DNA of 64,000 nt from Alkalihalobacillus sp. TS-13 (GCF_019720915.1 NZ_JAHKSI010000001.1:1178001-1242000); one strand, 5' to 3'; positions 35,219 to 44,633 are shown, counted from the stretch's first letter. Numbers and translations are program-made. Notes: generated by a model not told the origin, from the letters alone.

Positions 35219-35233
35219 GATGATTGTATGCAT
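35204..35233 (-). CDS. Leader peptide MHTIISVRP
   Basis: Nine codons and TAA, with an excellent ribosome site (TTAGGAGG, 7 bases before ATG). The stop lies in the loop side of the first attenuator hairpin, 45 bases before the MFS start. The size and placement match leader peptides of inducible resistance genes. Confidence 0.65.
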   Translation of the reverse strand: MHTIISVRP

Positions 35234-35363
35234 AGTAATACCTCCTAAAAATCATAAACTAAAAAATAAGAGCGGAAGGGACGTGCTTCCATTGCTCGCC
35301 TTTTCTTCTCTTTTATTATATGTTCCGATTACTAAAAAGAATAGCGGAATTTGACAAACTGTT

Positions 35364-35513
35364 TGCGGAAGCACTTCTGTTAAGAGGAACGGTAAATATC
35401 GAACCCGACAGCGGTACCTCTGTAAAGATTGCGGCAAGAGTTTCAATGATATGACCAATACACCTTTTTCGGATAGTCGTTTTATTCTTATGGGAGTGGG
35501 ATTAGCTTTGTAG
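35364..35513 (+). pseudogene. IS transposase N-terminal fragment (zinc-ribbon type)
   Basis: The frame reads CGSTSVKRNGKYRTRQRYLC then KDCGKSFNDMTNTPFSDS, which is the zinc-ribbon start of IS1595/ISL3-like transposases. It stops at TAG 35511-35513 with no catalytic domain. Confidence 0.7.
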
Positions 35514-35647
35514 AGGTACATTTTCTCGATTATCGGGATGTTGCGCTTGTATCATTATTATTAGGTGTAACGTGTTTTACCATTCTTTTTTCCATATGGG
35601 CTGTCGTAAACACATATCATAGAAGAAAAACAACAATGAAAACTTGA
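35514..35647 (+). pseudogene. C-terminal scrap of a membrane protein
   Basis: A frame from about 35513 to TGA 35645-35647 gives DVALVSLLLGVTCFTILFSI followed by a positive tail (YHRRKTTMKT): one membrane helix and a cytoplasmic end. It has no start and looks like the last helix of a lost transporter. The remaining stretch to 36089 holds a terminator only. Confidence 0.35.
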
Positions 35648-35770
35648 GTTTTAGTTATTCCGTAAAAGGGGGCTTTTCTTCAAGAAGGAGAACAGCTCCT
35701 ATTGAAGAAGTGGGTTCACAAGAGAGTATAACCTTTATATAATAAGTTCTCCGTTGTTTGTAAAGACAAA

Positions 35771-35797
35771 AGACTCGTCAGTAACGAGTCTCTTTAT
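35771..35797 (+). terminator. Intrinsic terminator
   Basis: AGACTCGT / ACGAGTCT followed by CTTTATTAT. No intact gene precedes it. Confidence 0.7.
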
Positions 35798-36089
35798 TAT
35801 ATATTCAATGCCAATTATGATGGCAAAACGATTGTCATTATGTTCAATATTTTTGATTTTGCACCTTAAAACTGAACAGTTTGGTAATAGAGTGAGATCT
35901 CCTTTCTATTTGATATGATAGACTTACTTAAAGGCTAATTTGGAGGTTCTTCTCTTTTTATTAAATATACTTGCTTTCCCGAAGGATTCTCGTATATTTC
36001 AATTGCTATCGGTTTCTATTCATCTTCTTATCAGAATTATCAACAACCTATTATTAACAATCTACTTAAATGAGGGGAAGGGTTCTGAG

Positions 36090-36419
36090 GTGCAGCCATT
36101 TACTGAAAAAGTGATCACGATCATTCAAGATATACCTGCGGGTAAAGTAATGACATATGGACAGATTGCTAGACTAGCAGGGAGCCCACGGGGAGCTAGA
36201 CAAGTCGTGCGAATCCTTCATACCATGAGTCAAGCCTATGAACTGCCATGGCACAGAGTCATCAATGCAAAAGGGGAAATTGCTATAAAGGATGAACAAC
36301 AAAGAAGTCGGCAACTGACTGCCTTGGAACAAGAGGGAATCAAGCTTACTGAACAGAATAAAGTAGATCTATCCGTATACCGCTATGAATCTGACTGGAA
36401 TGACGTTGATATCATTTAG
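36090..36419 (+). CDS. Alkyltransferase-like protein (MGMT family without the acceptor cysteine)
   Basis: 109 residues. The MGMT core is clear: IPAGKVMTYGQIARLAG (DNA-binding helix), SPRGARQVVR and ELPWHRVINAKGEI. In true O6-alkylguanine methyltransferases the last motif is PCHRV; here the cysteine is tryptophan, so the protein should bind alkylated DNA and signal to nucleotide excision repair rather than repair it. GTG 36090 follows GGGGAAGGG; the open frame upstream to 35940 is hydrophobic and not part of the family. Confidence 0.85.
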   Translation: MQPFTEKVITIIQDIPAGKVMTYGQIARLAGSPRGARQVVRILHTMSQAYELPWHRVINAKGEIAIKDEQQRSRQLTALEQEGIKLTEQNKVDLSVYRYESDWNDVDII

Positions 36420-36519
36420 TGCGTTAATTAGGTATATAGCCTATTTTAATTGAAATAAGTTTAAACTCTTATGATTTTGTGAACGGTGTTATACACACAA
36501 AATGTAAGGGGGAATTGCT

Positions 36520-37116
36520 ATGAAACGTTGGCTATCCTTTTTACTCGTAATTATCGTACTTGTAATTCTCAACGCATGCAGGGCTGATAATGATGAGGAT
36601 AGTGATTCAAAAGACACTTCATTAAGCGGAAAAGAAAATGAAGGGAATACCAGGGATGAAGTCGTACCTATTTCAGTCGAACTGAAGAACGGAGGAGGGG
36701 AAAAAGTTGGGACAGCTGATCTGGAACAACAGTTTTCAGGCGTTGTAATCAAGATTAAAGCTTCCAACCTATCACCTGGTAAACATGGTTTTCACATTCA
36801 TGAAAAAGGAGTTTGTGAAGAGCCCGATTTCAAATCAGCTGGTGATCATTTCAACCCTACCGATGTAAGTCATGGTGAGAAAGAAGATGGTCCACATGCC
36901 GGAGATCTTCCAAACCTTCAAGTGGGAGAAGATGGAACGGTTGAAACGGAGATAACCACTGATATGGTTACACTTAAAAGTGGAGAAGAAAACTCATTGA
37001 TTGGATCTGATGGCACCACATTGATCATCCATGAAGAAGCAGATGATCATAAATCACAACCTTCAGGCGATGCTGGAGATCGGACAGCATGTGGTGTAAT
37101 TAGTGATGGTTCTTAG
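36520..37116 (+). CDS. Cu/Zn superoxide dismutase-family lipoprotein (YojM/SodC-like)
   Basis: 198 residues. Signal peptide with lipobox VILNAC, so it is anchored outside the membrane. The metal-site motifs are complete: HGFHIHEKGVCE, GDHFNPTDVSHG, DGPHAGDLPNL, LIIHEEADDH, and the ending GDAGDRTACGVI with the active-site arginine and second disulfide cysteine. Unlike some Bacillus YojM proteins, no copper ligand appears lost by eye. It would remove external superoxide. AAGGGGG before the ATG. Confidence 0.9.
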   Translation: MKRWLSFLLVIIVLVILNACRADNDEDSDSKDTSLSGKENEGNTRDEVVPISVELKNGGGEKVGTADLEQQFSGVVIKIKASNLSPGKHGFHIHEKGVCEEPDFKSAGDHFNPTDVSHGEKEDGPHAGDLPNLQVGEDGTVETEITTDMVTLKSGEENSLIGSDGTTLIIHEEADDHKSQPSGDAGDRTACGVISDGS

Positions 37117-37128
37117 ATTACTATGGAA

Positions 37129-37155
37129 AGAGGTTATCATATAGATAGCCTTTTT
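37129..37155. terminator. Short terminator between convergent genes
   Basis: AGGTTATC / GATAGCCT (one G-T) then TTTTTC. Confidence 0.65.
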
Positions 37156-37566
37156 CTATGTAAAAGCTGCCACAATAGTACCCATTATTGTAAGGGAAAC
37201 AACATGATACCCAGCGCTTATGAAGAATAGCACAGTATTACGTCCTTCAAATATCGTAGGGGAGATTTCTCGTACGACAGAAAATCCTATTCCCGCTAAG
37301 AATCCAAGTGTAGCTCCACTCCATAATGTAATAGGGTCGAAAAGTTGTATAAGCAGTGACAGGACGTATGCAGATATAATCCCCCCTAAAAACGTAAGCA
37401 GGTGACCTAAATTTGCGCTAGATGAAGAGAAATCCTCTCTGGTTTTATTGACCGTTTCTATCCATATATTCGCAAATAAGAGAGGGGAATACCAAAGTGC
37501 ACCGATCATGAAGTTCGCCACTGCAGCAAGTGCAATTCCAAGAATACTGATATCTGCTATGTCCAA
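37156..37566 (-). CDS. DUF1761 membrane protein
   Basis: 136 residues with four hydrophobic segments. ALAAVANFMIGALWYSPLLF at the start and GYHVVSLTIMGTIVA at the end are typical of DUF1761. The start is TTG 37566, 10 bases after GGGGG; the longer open frame to 37695 is unlike the family. Function unknown. Confidence 0.8.
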   Translation of the reverse strand: MDIADISILGIALAAVANFMIGALWYSPLLFANIWIETVNKTREDFSSSSANLGHLLTFLGGIISAYVLSLLIQLFDPITLWSGATLGFLAGIGFSVVREISPTIFEGRNTVLFFISAGYHVVSLTIMGTIVAAFT

Positions 37567-37730
37567 ATGATCATACCCCCTGCCTAAATAGTATATTGGT
37601 ACCAATATCTTACTAGTATTATAGCACGAACTTTGTCTATCCATATGAATATTTTTAGAATTTTCTGCATAAAATTCATCACTCACCTTTTTCATTTCAA
37701 AAAATTGAAAAGGAAGGAGGAGTGGCTGAT

Positions 37731-37916
37731 ATGGATGGGAATCTCACATATTTTGCAGCTTTAGTCGCTGGTTTCCTCCTATTGAAAATGTCATTGGAAG
37801 GTACCTTCTTAGAAAGCTTCGACTCGCCATTGGACATTATCGGAATTATAACAGTTATCGTGTTTGCAGCAGTCCTCATATTCAAAGCCGTCAAGTTGCT
37901 GGTAAAAAAAGCATAA
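37731..37916 (+). CDS. Small membrane protein
   Basis: 61 residues, two hydrophobic helices separated by LEGTFLESFDSPLD, ending in KAVKLLVKKA. ATG follows GGAAGGAGGAG. Family not recognised. It has its own terminator, which supports a real gene. Confidence 0.65.
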   Translation: MDGNLTYFAALVAGFLLLKMSLEGTFLESFDSPLDIIGIITVIVFAAVLIFKAVKLLVKKA

Positions 37917-37937
37917 CGCTTGCGTTCAATCATGAGA

Positions 37938-37969
37938 GGCAACCATAATTAAAGTGGTTGTCTTTTTTT
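37938..37969 (+). terminator. Intrinsic terminator
   Basis: GGCAACCA / TGGTTGTC then seven Ts. Confidence 0.9.
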
Positions 37970-37988
37970 AGGCTTTGTTCAGTTATTT

Positions 37989-38283
37989 GTTGATTTCTAC
38001 GAAATTCACTCCCTTTCCGCAGGCAAACGAAAAGCGGAAGCGACCCGGTTAGGCACGGGGGTCACTGGAAAACTGACGAGGAGGCTGTTGCCGCCGCAGG
38101 AAGTTTGAAGTGATCCAAGTGACTGGTCGCTGAGCTAGACATCACTACCCTGTATTAACCCACTTCCGCAAGCCTCCTCGCTCATTAGCACTGTAGTCGT
38201 TAGTCGAAGATCCTTAAATCGCTGCGGGGTCTCGCCTGGATCGCTTATCCCGCAGGAGTGTCGTGAATTTCGCTTAAAATCAA
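37989..38283. repeat. R1 repeat, full-length copy (295 bp)
   Basis: Starts GTTGATTTCTACGAAATTCAC and ends GTGAATTTCGCTTAAAATCAA. Same orientation as 12661 and nearly identical to it over long blocks. The ~150 bases after it hold no gene. Confidence 0.8.
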
Positions 38284-38441
38284 TAAAGTCTTTTAAAAAG
38301 ATTCCATTTTTAGGTTTTTTGTTGAAATTGTTGTTTTCTACAAAATACTCGCTTTCTGCTGCTAGCCGGGTTCATTAGACTTCTTATCTTCATTGTAAAC
38401 AACAGCATTTATTTACTTTTATTTGAAAGGGGAACTCAGTC

Positions 38442-38888
38442 TTGATCAAACAAGCTACACTGAATGAGCTGGATAAACTTGCTGAACTATTCGATAAGTA
38501 TCGTGTCTTTTATGGTAAAACCGCTGATATAAAAGGGAGTAGAACATTCCTACAAGAACGAATAAAAAACGAGGAATCAGTGATCTATCTAGCAATGATG
38601 GATGATGAAGTTAACACCATTATGGGCTTTGTACAATTATATCCGATCTTTACATCAGTTGGTTTGAAAAGACAATGGTTGCTGAATGACTTATACGTAG
38701 AACCCGCTTACAGAAGGAAAGGGGTCGGTGAAAAGTTGTTATCAAAGTCCGAAGAATTATCCCGACAGACTGCTTCAGCTGGGATTCTTTTGGAAACTGC
38801 TCACGAAAACACAGGTGCACAACAACTTTATGAGAAATTCGGTTATGAAAAAGACACAGATCACTATTATTATTTTTTGACCACATAA
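38442..38888 (+). CDS. GNAT family N-acetyltransferase
   Basis: 148 residues. The acetyl-CoA loop is YVEPAYRRKGVGEKLL, preceded by the strand QWLLNDL and followed by the typical ILLETAHENTGAQQLYEKFG end. TTG start 7-8 bases after AAAGGGGAA. Substrate unknown. Confidence 0.9.
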   Translation: MIKQATLNELDKLAELFDKYRVFYGKTADIKGSRTFLQERIKNEESVIYLAMMDDEVNTIMGFVQLYPIFTSVGLKRQWLLNDLYVEPAYRRKGVGEKLLSKSEELSRQTASAGILLETAHENTGAQQLYEKFGYEKDTDHYYYFLTT

Positions 38889-38984
38889 TCTCTCTCAGGT
38901 TATTTTTATGTGCACTCATAGAGTGTATGGAATGCATACATCAGGTACAATATTGGTAGATGCGTCAGGAAATGAGGGTATACG

Positions 38985-39755
38985 ATGTGTATTTTATTTA
39001 TCGCTTATAAAAAGCACCCAGAATATAAAATCATTGTTGCAGCTAATCGGGACGAATTTTATGAAAGACCTACTGCCAAGGCACATTTTTGGAAGGATGA
39101 ACCGACCATTCTGGCAGGTAGAGATCTACAGCAAATGGGAACGTGGATGGGGGTTTCCACAAAGGGTCGCTTTGCCGCTTTGACGAATTATAGGGACCCT
39201 CATGAACCAAAGGACAATAAAATTTCCAGAGGACAGATTATCCGTGACTATTTATCATCCGCCTCTGCACCAGAAGAGTTTTTACATACCTTACAAGAAC
39301 AGCGCAGCAGCTATCAGGGCTTCAATCTCATCATCGGAAACATGGATTCCTTATGGTACTACTCCAACATACAGGATGAAACAAAATCAATGTCCCCAGG
39401 GATTTATGGACTGAGCAATCATTTCATAGACACACCTTGGCCAAAAGTTGAAAACGGAAAAAAAGATCTGGTGAGGTGTATCGAAAAATCAGATTCAATC
39501 AACAAAGAGTGCCTGTTCCAACTTTTGAAAAACAGTGACCCCGCAAATCGAAGTGAGCTGCCTGACACCGGTGTAGGAATCGAATGGGAGGAAAAGCTGT
39601 CACCAATCTTCATTGAAACGGAACATTACGGAACACGTTCTTCAACTGTTTTTACAGTAGATAATAATGGCGTCGTCGATTTTACCGAACGCAGTTTGAT
39701 TGAAGGGAAAATTGAAACAGTGAACGTGACTTTTGAAATTAATGAAAGAATTTAA
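38985..39755 (+). CDS. NRDE family (TANGO2-like) protein
   Basis: 256 residues. Cys2 start MCILFIAY, then IVAANRDEFYERPT (the NRDE motif) and WMGVSTKGRFAALTNYRDP. The cysteine exposed after Met removal suggests an Ntn-hydrolase-like fold; human TANGO2 is implicated in haem or lipid handling but the bacterial role is unsettled. Preceded by GAGGGTATACG. Confidence 0.9.
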   Translation: MCILFIAYKKHPEYKIIVAANRDEFYERPTAKAHFWKDEPTILAGRDLQQMGTWMGVSTKGRFAALTNYRDPHEPKDNKISRGQIIRDYLSSASAPEEFLHTLQEQRSSYQGFNLIIGNMDSLWYYSNIQDETKSMSPGIYGLSNHFIDTPWPKVENGKKDLVRCIEKSDSINKECLFQLLKNSDPANRSELPDTGVGIEWEEKLSPIFIETEHYGTRSSTVFTVDNNGVVDFTERSLIEGKIETVNVTFEINERI

Positions 39756-39843
39756 TACGTCCAAAGGCTCTGTTTGTGTAAACAGAGTAACCGGGATCAG
39801 TCTGTCTTTTTATAGAATTCTTCGCATATAACCTACGATGAAT

Positions 39844-39874
39844 AGAAAGGTGGATTATTCTACCTTTCTTTAAT
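39844..39874 (+). terminator. Intrinsic terminator
   Basis: AGAAAGGT / ACCTTTCT then TTAATT; ends the NRDE transcript. A TATAAT (39884-39889) just after it may be the -10 of the ABC-F leader. Confidence 0.7.
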
Positions 39875-39924
39875 TATATCTTTTATAATGCTTTCTTTCC
39901 TGATCATTTCTTGATTGAATTAGG

Positions 39925-39975
39925 ATGGACCTTTTCCGTTTACTCCGAAACACAGGCAGATGCTTGTGTTTTTTT
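39925..39975 (+). promoter_or_regulatory. Attenuator-like leader of the ABC-F gene
   Basis: AAACACA / TGTGTTT (39948-39971) followed by four more Ts is a terminator placed 30 bases before the ABC-F start. It lies inside a small frame beginning MDLFRLLRNTGRCLCFF at ATG 39925. Related genes such as vmlR are controlled by ribosome-mediated attenuation, so this is a plausible relic of the same control. The ribosome site of the small frame is weak. Confidence 0.45.
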
Positions 39976-40002
39976 CAATCCAATAAAACGGAGGCGTGTC
40001 CT

Positions 40003-41464
40003 ATGGAAAAAGTATGTCTGTAATTAGAAAAAATCGAAATATCATTTTTAGATCGCGTAATCTTACAAATCCCAAAGCTGGCTGTACATCAGTTTGACAG
40101 AATCGGAATTGTCGGAATGAATGGAGCTGGTAAAAGTACATTGTTGAAACTGATGGATGGTCAACTAGTCCCTGAAAAAGGGCAAGTGAATAGGTTCATA
40201 GAGTTCGCCTACTTTGATCAAGTTGCAACCCCAATTGAAGCTGAAGTCGATTATGAAATGAGCGGTAGGCTTTCAATCCCGAAGACTGCTATTGAAAACT
40301 TCAGCGGCGGAGAGCTTACAAGGCTTAAACTCGCTCAAATCTTCTCTACCTATCAAGAAGGATTGTTGATCGACGAACCGACCACCCATCTCGATGAATC
40401 GGGCACTCAATTTCTAATCGAACAACTCAACTATTATTACGGAGCACTTGTCCTTGTAAGCCATGACCGACATGTATTGGATCAACTGGTCACAAAGATC
40501 TGGGAAGTTGAAGAAGGAACTGTTACGGAATACCCAGGGGATTATTCCGATTATGTGGCCCTAAAAGAACTTCAGCGGAACCAACAACAAGAGAAGCATG
40601 AAAGGTATGAAAGAGAGAAGGCGCGGCTATTAAGAGCTGCCGATGAAAAGATGAGAAAGGCGGAATCAATTACACAGGCGAATAGTCATTTATCAAAAAA
40701 AGAAACGAAAGCCAAAGCGAATAAGATGTTCATGACAAAATCAAAAGAGTCCAGCCAGAAAGGAGTTCAACGCGCTGCAAAAGCGATCGAGCAACGTGTA
40801 TCTCAGCTCGAGACAGTTGAGGCACCGAAAGAAGAACAGGTGCTTCGTTTCAACCAGCCACCCACGTTGAAGCTGCACAATAAGTTCCCCATCATGGCCA
40901 ATGGGTTCACACTGATGAATGGTGGAAAGACGCTCTTTCATGAAGTGAGTTTTCAATTCCCATTTGGCAGCACCATCGCGATCAAAGGCCCTAACGGTTC
41001 AGGCAAAACGACGTTGCTGAAACATATTTTTGAAAAAGGAGAAGGTCTAGACATTTCGCCCCAAAGCGGTCATAGGCCTTTATCAACAGATGAGCTATCA
41101 GTTTAAGAAGGATGAAACAGTACTGAATTACATTAAGGTGAGAAGTGATTATGTTGAAAGCAGGATCAGAGCCGTGCTCCATGCTATGAATTTCAATGGC
41201 ACTGACTTGAAAAAGAGTGTGAAGGTATTGAGCGGGGGAGAAGCGATCCGCCTTGAGTTGTGCCGGCTGTTCTTGGGGAGATACAATATCCTGATCCTTG
41301 ATGAACCGACGAATTTCCTCGATGTATTTTGTATCGAAGCGTTAGAACGTTTTTTGGGAGCTTATGAAGGAACAGTATTACTCGTCTCCCATGATCGAAC
41401 GTTCATAGACCGGGTAGCAGATTGCGTCTATGAAGTCGAAGATAATAAATTGGTTATGAAATGA
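40003..41464 (+). pseudogene. ABC-F protein (Vga/Lsa-like ribosome protection), two lesions
   Basis: Read through, the product has two ABC domains without membrane segments. First: GIVGMNGAGKSTLL, NFSGGELTRLKLAQ, LLIDEPTTHLDE. A charged linker follows. Second: IKGPNGSGKTTLL, VLSGGEAIRLELC, LILDEPTNFLD and VSHDRTFI. The layout matches Vga(A)-type proteins that rescue ribosomes from lincosamides, pleuromutilins and streptogramin A. Codon 7 is TAA (40021-40023), and a one-base shift near 41070 separates the last 130 residues. ATG 40003 has CGGAGGCG upstream. The protein is very likely inactive; it would otherwise confer resistance. Confidence 0.85.
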
Positions 41465-41473
41465 TTATATAAG

Positions 41474-41520
41474 AACACAAATCAACTGATCTTGTAAAAG
41501 TCAGTTGATTTGTGTTTTTT
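41474..41520 (+). terminator. Strong intrinsic terminator
   Basis: Perfect 16-bp stem AACACAAATCAACTGA and complement, then Ts. Confidence 0.95.
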
Positions 41521-41628
41521 GCCTATCTCATTTTCTTTGGATAACATCTTTTGAATTCATGAATGATTAATGCATCTGAGCTTTTTTTATAAGTATGCTA
41601 AAACAGAATGTGTTTATTTAAGATTAGA

Positions 41629-42093
41629 TCAACTTTTCTTATTATCATCATTTTCGTTCAACAGATCGTCATCAGAGGGTGAAAATTCCTCACCGACTTC
41701 AGTTGCATATTTTTGAACATCAACATCCGCTTTTGACGGTCGCAAAGGATTGGTGACTTCAATGAAAATATGATACACGAATTCTGAAATCGAAATAAAC
41801 AGGGCAGCCAGTGCAGCACCCCAAAATTGGTTGGCTGCTGTATCGATATAGGGATCCGCAAAAAGCCAAAACACAATGAAAACCAAACCGAGATCCACAA
41901 TCGTGGCAATGAAATTTCCGAGTTTCTTCAATACATATAAATCCCCGATAACATAACCGACCACCGTAATCAACACTGACATCCAAAGGATATTTCCGAT
42001 CGGTACACCGAAAAATACGGTCAGTGTTACATAAGCAATACATATGGTTATCAAGAACTTTGAAAGTATAGCTACAATGTGTCTTATATTCAA
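41629..42093 (-). CDS. DUF2512 membrane protein (YndM-like)
   Basis: 154 residues, four hydrophobic segments and an acidic soluble tail. VGYVIGDLYVLKKLGNFIAT and FADPYID are typical of the DUF2512/YndM family, whose role is unknown. TTG 42093 follows AAAGGAGAATATTACA; the open frame further up has no site. Confidence 0.85.
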   Translation of the reverse strand: MNIRHIVAILSKFLITICIAYVTLTVFFGVPIGNILWMSVLITVVGYVIGDLYVLKKLGNFIATIVDLGLVFIVFWLFADPYIDTAANQFWGAALAALFISISEFVYHIFIEVTNPLRPSKADVDVQKYATEVGEEFSPSDDDLLNENDDNKKS

Positions 42094-42276
42094 TGTAATA
42101 TTCTCCTTTATTATGAATTTACCTATCCCTATTTTTACCAAAGTCTTTCGTATTATTTATTCTGCAGGTCATTTTTCCTGCATGTAGGCATATTCAAATA
42201 AGGATTAGGCTTCATTCAAAGGAAAATATTTCCTCCTCAGATGTATAGAACCTTTATAAACGATAAAAAACGAATG

Positions 42277-42312
42277 ACCGCCAATCCCTTATTTGGGATT
42301 TGGCGGTTTTGT
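42277..42312. terminator. Terminator-like hairpin
   Basis: ACCGCCAATCCC / GGGATTTGGCGGT (one unpaired T) then TTTTGTT on the plus strand. It stands between two minus-strand genes; the role is not obvious. Confidence 0.6.
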
Positions 42313-42407
42313 TAACTTCTAAAATTTGTAAATGTTAACTAGAGTTGTATATCACATTATTTTAAAAAAATTATTCTACAGTGATGTTAAGCTAGGAACA
42401 ACGAAAT

Positions 42408-43394
42408 TCAAGGTCTTTGAAGTGCTCCAGGAGGCTTTTCCATCCAACCTCTGTCAATCATTATATTAAATCCATCTTCAGCATATGCCATCACTTCAGT
42501 CAAGAGTTTAGAATAATTAGCAACTAAATCTCTTCTCATTGAAACAGACAAAGCATGTCCAAAATACGTAAAACTCGTAGCATTTAATGTAGTAACCAAA
42601 AACATGATTAATTTTTCAGAAAATGGAGAAATCTTTGAGTCAGTCACTTCCATTTCAACTGGAACCGTCCCCAACAAATCTTCTTCTTTTAAAAGATTGT
42701 TCAAATAATCAACTTGCTTATTAGCTAAATCTTTTCCCCTCTTTAAGTACTGATTGATTTCTTTATCGTCTACGACTTGGATTAATCCATATAATAGAAG
42801 GATTCCAAAATAGTTTCTTTCAATGTTAAAAAAAACCTCTGTGAGTTCCACTGAATTTATTGGTCTTCGCTCACCAAACCACCCTGTCAAGAATGATTGT
42901 TTTTCTATAAATTCTACCTTATGAGGATAAGGGATTATTGGGGGACGGTCATATATACCTTTTGATAACATATAGCGTACTGACTTCTTATAAAGCTCAT
43001 TAGTTGAAGCTTGAATTTGAGAGAAAAGTTCAAGTACATCATCTCGTGCTACGTTTGAAGTAAGGATTCCATTATTGCACAAGCCTATTCTGCTCATGCC
43101 ATATACAAAACTTAACGCATATAAATCACCAAATAGTGCAGGGGCCGAAAAGTTAACATCGTTGTCCGAAAATCCCAGAGGGATTGGAAACTTTTCTTCT
43201 TTAAATATATTTTCGATGTTTTTCATATGCATTTGAGAAAAGTTTAAAGCCTCATTTACTATTGAAATGATTTCTTCGTCTTGGAGATGTTGCAAAAAAT
43301 GCTTAAAAAAACAGATAGATGCACTATCATAAATATATGTACTCCATAAGCTTGCAATTTCTGTAGATGATAACTTGCTTTTGTGATTTTCCAT
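42408..43394 (-). CDS. DUF3231 protein
   Basis: 328 residues made of two similar halves of four helices (LSSTEIASLWSTYIYDS and PINSVELTEVFFNIERN open the helices), ending in GWMEKPPGA. This is the DUF3231 family, found in spore-formers; structure is ferritin-like by my recollection and the role unknown. ATG follows GAAAGGATG. It has lower GC than its neighbours. Confidence 0.85.
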   Translation of the reverse strand: MENHKSKLSSTEIASLWSTYIYDSASICFFKHFLQHLQDEEIISIVNEALNFSQMHMKNIENIFKEEKFPIPLGFSDNDVNFSAPALFGDLYALSFVYGMSRIGLCNNGILTSNVARDDVLELFSQIQASTNELYKKSVRYMLSKGIYDRPPIIPYPHKVEFIEKQSFLTGWFGERRPINSVELTEVFFNIERNYFGILLLYGLIQVVDDKEINQYLKRGKDLANKQVDYLNNLLKEEDLLGTVPVEMEVTDSKISPFSEKLIMFLVTTLNATSFTYFGHALSVSMRRDLVANYSKLLTEVMAYAEDGFNIMIDRGWMEKPPGALQRP

Positions 43395-43498
43395 GAATCA
43401 ATTTCATCCTTTCAGTAAGAATAGTTTTTTATAGGATAAGATATTTTGGTTAAACTTATTCTTATGTTTACACCTTAAAACAGTTTATAGGCAATAAA

Positions 43499-43526
43499 AA
43501 GGGATCCTCAGTGGAAGATTCCTTTT
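43499..43526. terminator. Terminator-like hairpin
   Basis: AAGGGATC / GATTCCTT then TTGGG; weak. Confidence 0.45.
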
Positions 43527-43597
43527 GGGACGTTTTTTCAGCCTTATGGATTATTTATTTCCAGAATAGTACAACAACCTGCTGTTTATTCAAGAAA

Positions 43598-43640
43598 AGG
43601 GCGCTATCCTGGAACAAACAAGGATAAGCGCTCTTTTTCC
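43598..43640. repeat. R4-type hairpin element
   Basis: AGGGCGCTATCCT / AGGATAAGCGCTCT followed by TTTTTCC. It could terminate transcription; its design recurs at 33882. Confidence 0.55.
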
Positions 43641-43727
43641 TTTTTAGGGCAATTTAGTGAAACAAGCATGTAATAATTAATGGTAAAATAGTGAGGATTT
43701 TTTAAATTGAATAAGGGGGAATATATT

Positions 43728-44633
43728 GTGAAATCCATAAAGGTTCATCATTATGATGCGTTCAGTAAAGAACCTAATAAAGGGAATCCAGCTGGTGTAG
43801 TTTTAAACGGAGATGACTTAACTGATAAAGAGATGCAAGAAATAGCTTTCAAAGTAGGTTTTAATGAGACAGCTTTTTCAGTTAAATCGGATGTAGCTGA
43901 CCTTAGAATACGTTTTTTCACACCAGGACACGAAATGAACTTATGCGGTCACGCAACAATGGCTACTGTTTATGCGTTAAAAACAAAAGGGTTATTGAGA
44001 GATAAAACGGATTTTACAATTGAAACAAAGGCAGGAATTTTGCCAATAAAAATTAATTCAACTACTGATAGTGAAATATTTATAACAATGAAACAAGTTT
44101 CACCTCAATTTGAAGAATTTAAAGGTTCAAAGGAAGATTTAGCAAATTCGATTGGATTAAAAGAATCAGATATTCGTGAAGATTTACCGATAGTATATGG
44201 AAGTACAGGTACTTGGACACTATTAATTCCAATAAAACATCTTGATGCTTTTAAAAAAATGAAACCTAAGAATAAGGTGTTCCCTACTATTTTGAAAGAA
44301 ATACCCAAATCATCAATACATCCTTTTTGTTTGGAAACTTATGATTCCAATGCTGATATGCATGCCCGACACTTTTCATCACCTTATTCCGGCACAATTG
44401 AGGATGCAGTTACGGGAACGGCTTCAGGGGTTATGGGAGCCTTTTTTGCTAAATACATAAAAAACAACAATTTTGAAGAACCACTAAATCTTATAGTAGA
44501 GCAAGGTCATGAAATTCAAAAAGATGGTCGGGTTATGGTACAGCTTTTAAAAATTAGAGAGGTTTATGATGTTGAAATTACTGGAAATGCCGTGCATGTT
44601 AAGGATTTCGAAGTTTTTATAAAAAATGAATAA
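43728..44633 (+). CDS. PhzF family isomerase
   Basis: 301 residues, the normal length of the two-domain diaminopimelate-epimerase-like fold. KGNPAGVVL, the catalytic glutamate in [27 protein letters not shown] and [13 protein letters not shown] are all present. PhzF of phenazine producers isomerises a dihydroxyanthranilate, but no phenazine gene is here; the natural substrate is unknown. GTG 43728 follows AAGGGGGAA. AT-rich compared with neighbours. Confidence 0.9.
   Translation: MKSIKVHHYDAFSKEPNKGNPAGVVLNGDDLTDKEMQEIAFKVGFNETAFSVKSDVADLRIRFFTPGHEMNLCGHATMATVYALKTKGLLRDKTDFTIETKAGILPIKINSTTDSEIFITMKQVSPQFEEFKGSKEDLANSIGLKESDIREDLPIVYGSTGTWTLLIPIKHLDAFKKMKPKNKVFPTILKEIPKSSIHPFCLETYDSNADMHARHFSSPYSGTIEDAVTGTASGVMGAFFAKYIKNNNFEEPLNLIVEQGHEIQKDGRVMVQLLKIREVYDVEITGNAVHVKDFEVFIKNE

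Noticed and set aside
40003-40023. TAA at codon 7 of the ABC-F gene as programmed recoding
   Set aside because: TAA is not used for selenocysteine or pyrrolysine, and a second lesion (frameshift near 41070) marks a pseudogene.
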